This document shows positions 14,743 to 15,834 of a stretch of 15,834 bases of DNA, piece after piece. Positions within the stretch are counted from its first letter, which is position 1. Each line of letters begins with the position of its first letter. The DNA comes from UBA1081 sp045658165 (GTDB taxonomy: Bacteria > Bacillota > Clostridia > Oscillospirales > Acutalibacteraceae): the NCBI GenBank assembly GCA_045658165.1, contig JAZOUN010000023.1, forward strand, positions 1 through 15,834, read 5' to 3'. The translations under genes and the position numbers were made by a program. The notes beneath the pieces were generated by a model. The model saw only the letters and a list, made by a program, of their open reading frames with translations, did no database searches and was not told the origin of the DNA.

Positions 14743-15834
14743 ATGAATTACGATTTCAGAGCTGCCGAGGCAAAATGGCAGAAAAGATGGGAAGAATCAG
14801 GTGTATTCAATGCATCAGATGATTATTCCAAACCCAAATTCTACGGTCTTGTAGAATTCCCTTATCCCAGCGGTGCAGGTATGCACGTTGGTCACATCAA
14901 GGCTTACAGCGGTCTTGAAGTTATTTCAAGAAAAAGAAGACTTCAGGGATATAATGTTCTTTATCCCATCGGTTTTGATGCTTACGGTCTTCCAACAGAA
15001 AACTACGCTATCAAGACAGGTATCCATCCCCGTCAGGTTACAGATACAAATATCGAAAAGTTCACTTCACAGCTCAAGAAGGTCGGTTTTTCTTTTGACT
15101 GGACAAAGGTTATTGACACAACTGAAGAAGGCTACTACAAGTGGACTCAGTGGATTTTCCTCAAGATGTTTGAAAAGGGCCTTGCATTCCGTGACAAGAC
15201 TCTTGTAAACTACTGTCCTTCATGTAAAGTTGTTCTTTCAAATGAAGACTCACAGGGCGGTAAGTGTGACATCTGCCACAGCGATGTTGTACAGAAGTCA
15301 AAGGACGTATGGTATCTTCGTATTACAGAATATGCAGACAAGCTTCTTGAAGGTCTTGAAGAAGTTGACTATCTTCCCAACATCAAGCTTCAGCAGGTTA
15401 ACTGGATAGGTAAGTCAAGAGGTGCATTTGTCAATTTCTCAATCAAGGGTATTGATGAAGAGCTTAAGATTTACACAACACGTCCCGATACACTTTTCGG
15501 TGTAACATTCATGGTTATCGCTCCCGAGCATCCCATTATCGACAAGTATGCTGACAAAATCGGCAACATGGATGCAATCAAGGCTTACCGTGAAGAATGC
15601 AGCAAGAAGACAGAATTTGAAAGAACACAGCTTGTGAAAGACAAGACAGGTGTCTGCATTGACGGTCTTACAGCAATCAACCCCGTTAACGGCAAGGAAA
15701 TCCCCGTTTACATATCAGACTATGTAATGATGGGTTACGGTACAGGCGCTATTATGGCTGTTCCCGCACACGACAGCCGTGACTATGATTTCGCAAAGAA
15801 ATTCGGTATTGATATAATCGAAGTCATCAAGGGC
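14743..15834 (+). CDS. leuS: Leucyl-tRNA synthetase (5' part, cut by right edge)
   Basis: The frame is open for 364 codons to the window edge; the full enzyme should be about 800 residues or more. LeuRS charges tRNA-Leu and edits mis-charged tRNA. Visible features are the class I signature as HVGH (48-51, within PYPSGAGMHVGH) and GFDAYGLPTENYAIKTGIHP. A zinc ribbon with both CxxC pairs intact follows (Cys158/Cys161 and Cys175/Cys178). The CP1 editing domain shows TTRPDTLFGVTF and GTGAIMAVPAHDSRDYDFA, with Asp344 and Asp347 matching the editing-site aspartates. The KMSKS motif lies beyond the edge. The CP1 insertion after the zinc region and these motifs separate it from IleRS and ValRS. No T-box leader is present in the 23-base gap to rsfS. 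The sequence uses many ATC, TTC and AAG codons, as expected of a highly expressed gene. Confidence 0.96.
   Translation, partial: MNYDFRAAEAKWQKRWEESGVFNASDDYSKPKFYGLVEFPYPSGAGMHVGHIKAYSGLEVISRKRRLQGYNVLYPIGFDAYGLPTENYAIKTGIHPRQVTDTNIEKFTSQLKKVGFSFDWTKVIDTTEEGYYKWTQWIFLKMFEKGLAFRDKTLVNYCPSCKVVLSNEDSQGGKCDICHSDVVQKSKDVWYLRITEYADKLLEGLEEVDYLPNIKLQQVNWIGKSRGAFVNFSIKGIDEELKIYTTRPDTLFGVTFMVIAPEHPIIDKYADKIGNMDAIKAYREECSKKTEFERTQLVKDKTGVCIDGLTAINPVNGKEIPVYISDYVMMGYGTGAIMAVPAHDSRDYDFAKKFGIDIIEVIKG

Noticed and set aside
14873..15208. A 111-codon open frame in another + frame within leuS
   Set aside because: leuS is unmistakable in its own frame through this region. The alternative translation shows no family pattern.
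1..15834. Search for CRISPR repeats, insertion sequences, tRNA/rRNA genes, riboswitches, prophage or defence genes, and parS-like sites near smc
   Set aside because: I saw no regularly spaced direct repeats, terminal inverted repeats, RNA-gene signatures or palindromic parS match. Almost every base belongs to core genes, so there is no room for an accessory system in this window.

Overview
This window is a compact piece of chromosomal core genome. One partial gene tail, twelve complete genes and one gene cut by the right edge all lie on the + strand. Gaps are mostly under 30 bases, and many starts overlap the previous stop. The gene set and order suggest a low-to-moderate GC Firmicute of the class Clostridia. 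The prevalent aga, ctt and ccc codons and the LeuRS subtype would fit a Ruminococcaceae/Oscillospirales-type gut bacterium, but that placement is inference. I see no mobile element, CRISPR array, rRNA or tRNA gene, phage gene or toxin-antitoxin pair.

Left part (1-5614): the last 18 codons of an unrecognised gene are followed by a clear intrinsic terminator. Then come a TrmH/SpoU-family RNA 2'-O-methyltransferase, dprA (ssDNA/RecA loader), topA (topoisomerase I) and trmFO (folate-dependent tRNA U54 methyltransferase). The dprA-topA-trmFO order is a familiar Firmicute block.

Middle part (5624-12158): rnc (RNase III), an Elp3-like radical SAM protein without an acetyltransferase domain, smc (chromosome condensation ATPase) and ftsY (SRP receptor). 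The rnc-smc-ftsY order is also classic. Its usual partners plsX/acpP upstream and ylxM/ffh downstream are absent here.

Right part (12183-15834): rdgB (house-cleaning XTP/dITP pyrophosphatase), a YhbY-type KH protein, nadD (NAD synthesis), yqeK (HD-domain phosphohydrolase), rsfS (ribosome silencing factor) and the first 364 codons of leuS. yhbY-nadD-yqeK-rsfS is the conserved ribosome-maturation/NAD block known from Bacillus as yqeI-J-K-L.

The genes share the themes of RNA modification and processing, DNA topology and segregation, protein targeting, nucleotide pool and cofactor upkeep, and translation. I found no obviously new multi-gene system. The points most worth checking are a perfect sigma-A-type promoter (TTGACA, 17 bases, TATAAT) inside rsfS upstream of leuS; an FtsY whose acidic region is at the C-terminus instead of the N-terminus; the HAT-less Elp3-like gene between rnc and smc; and a long basic tail on the YhbY protein.
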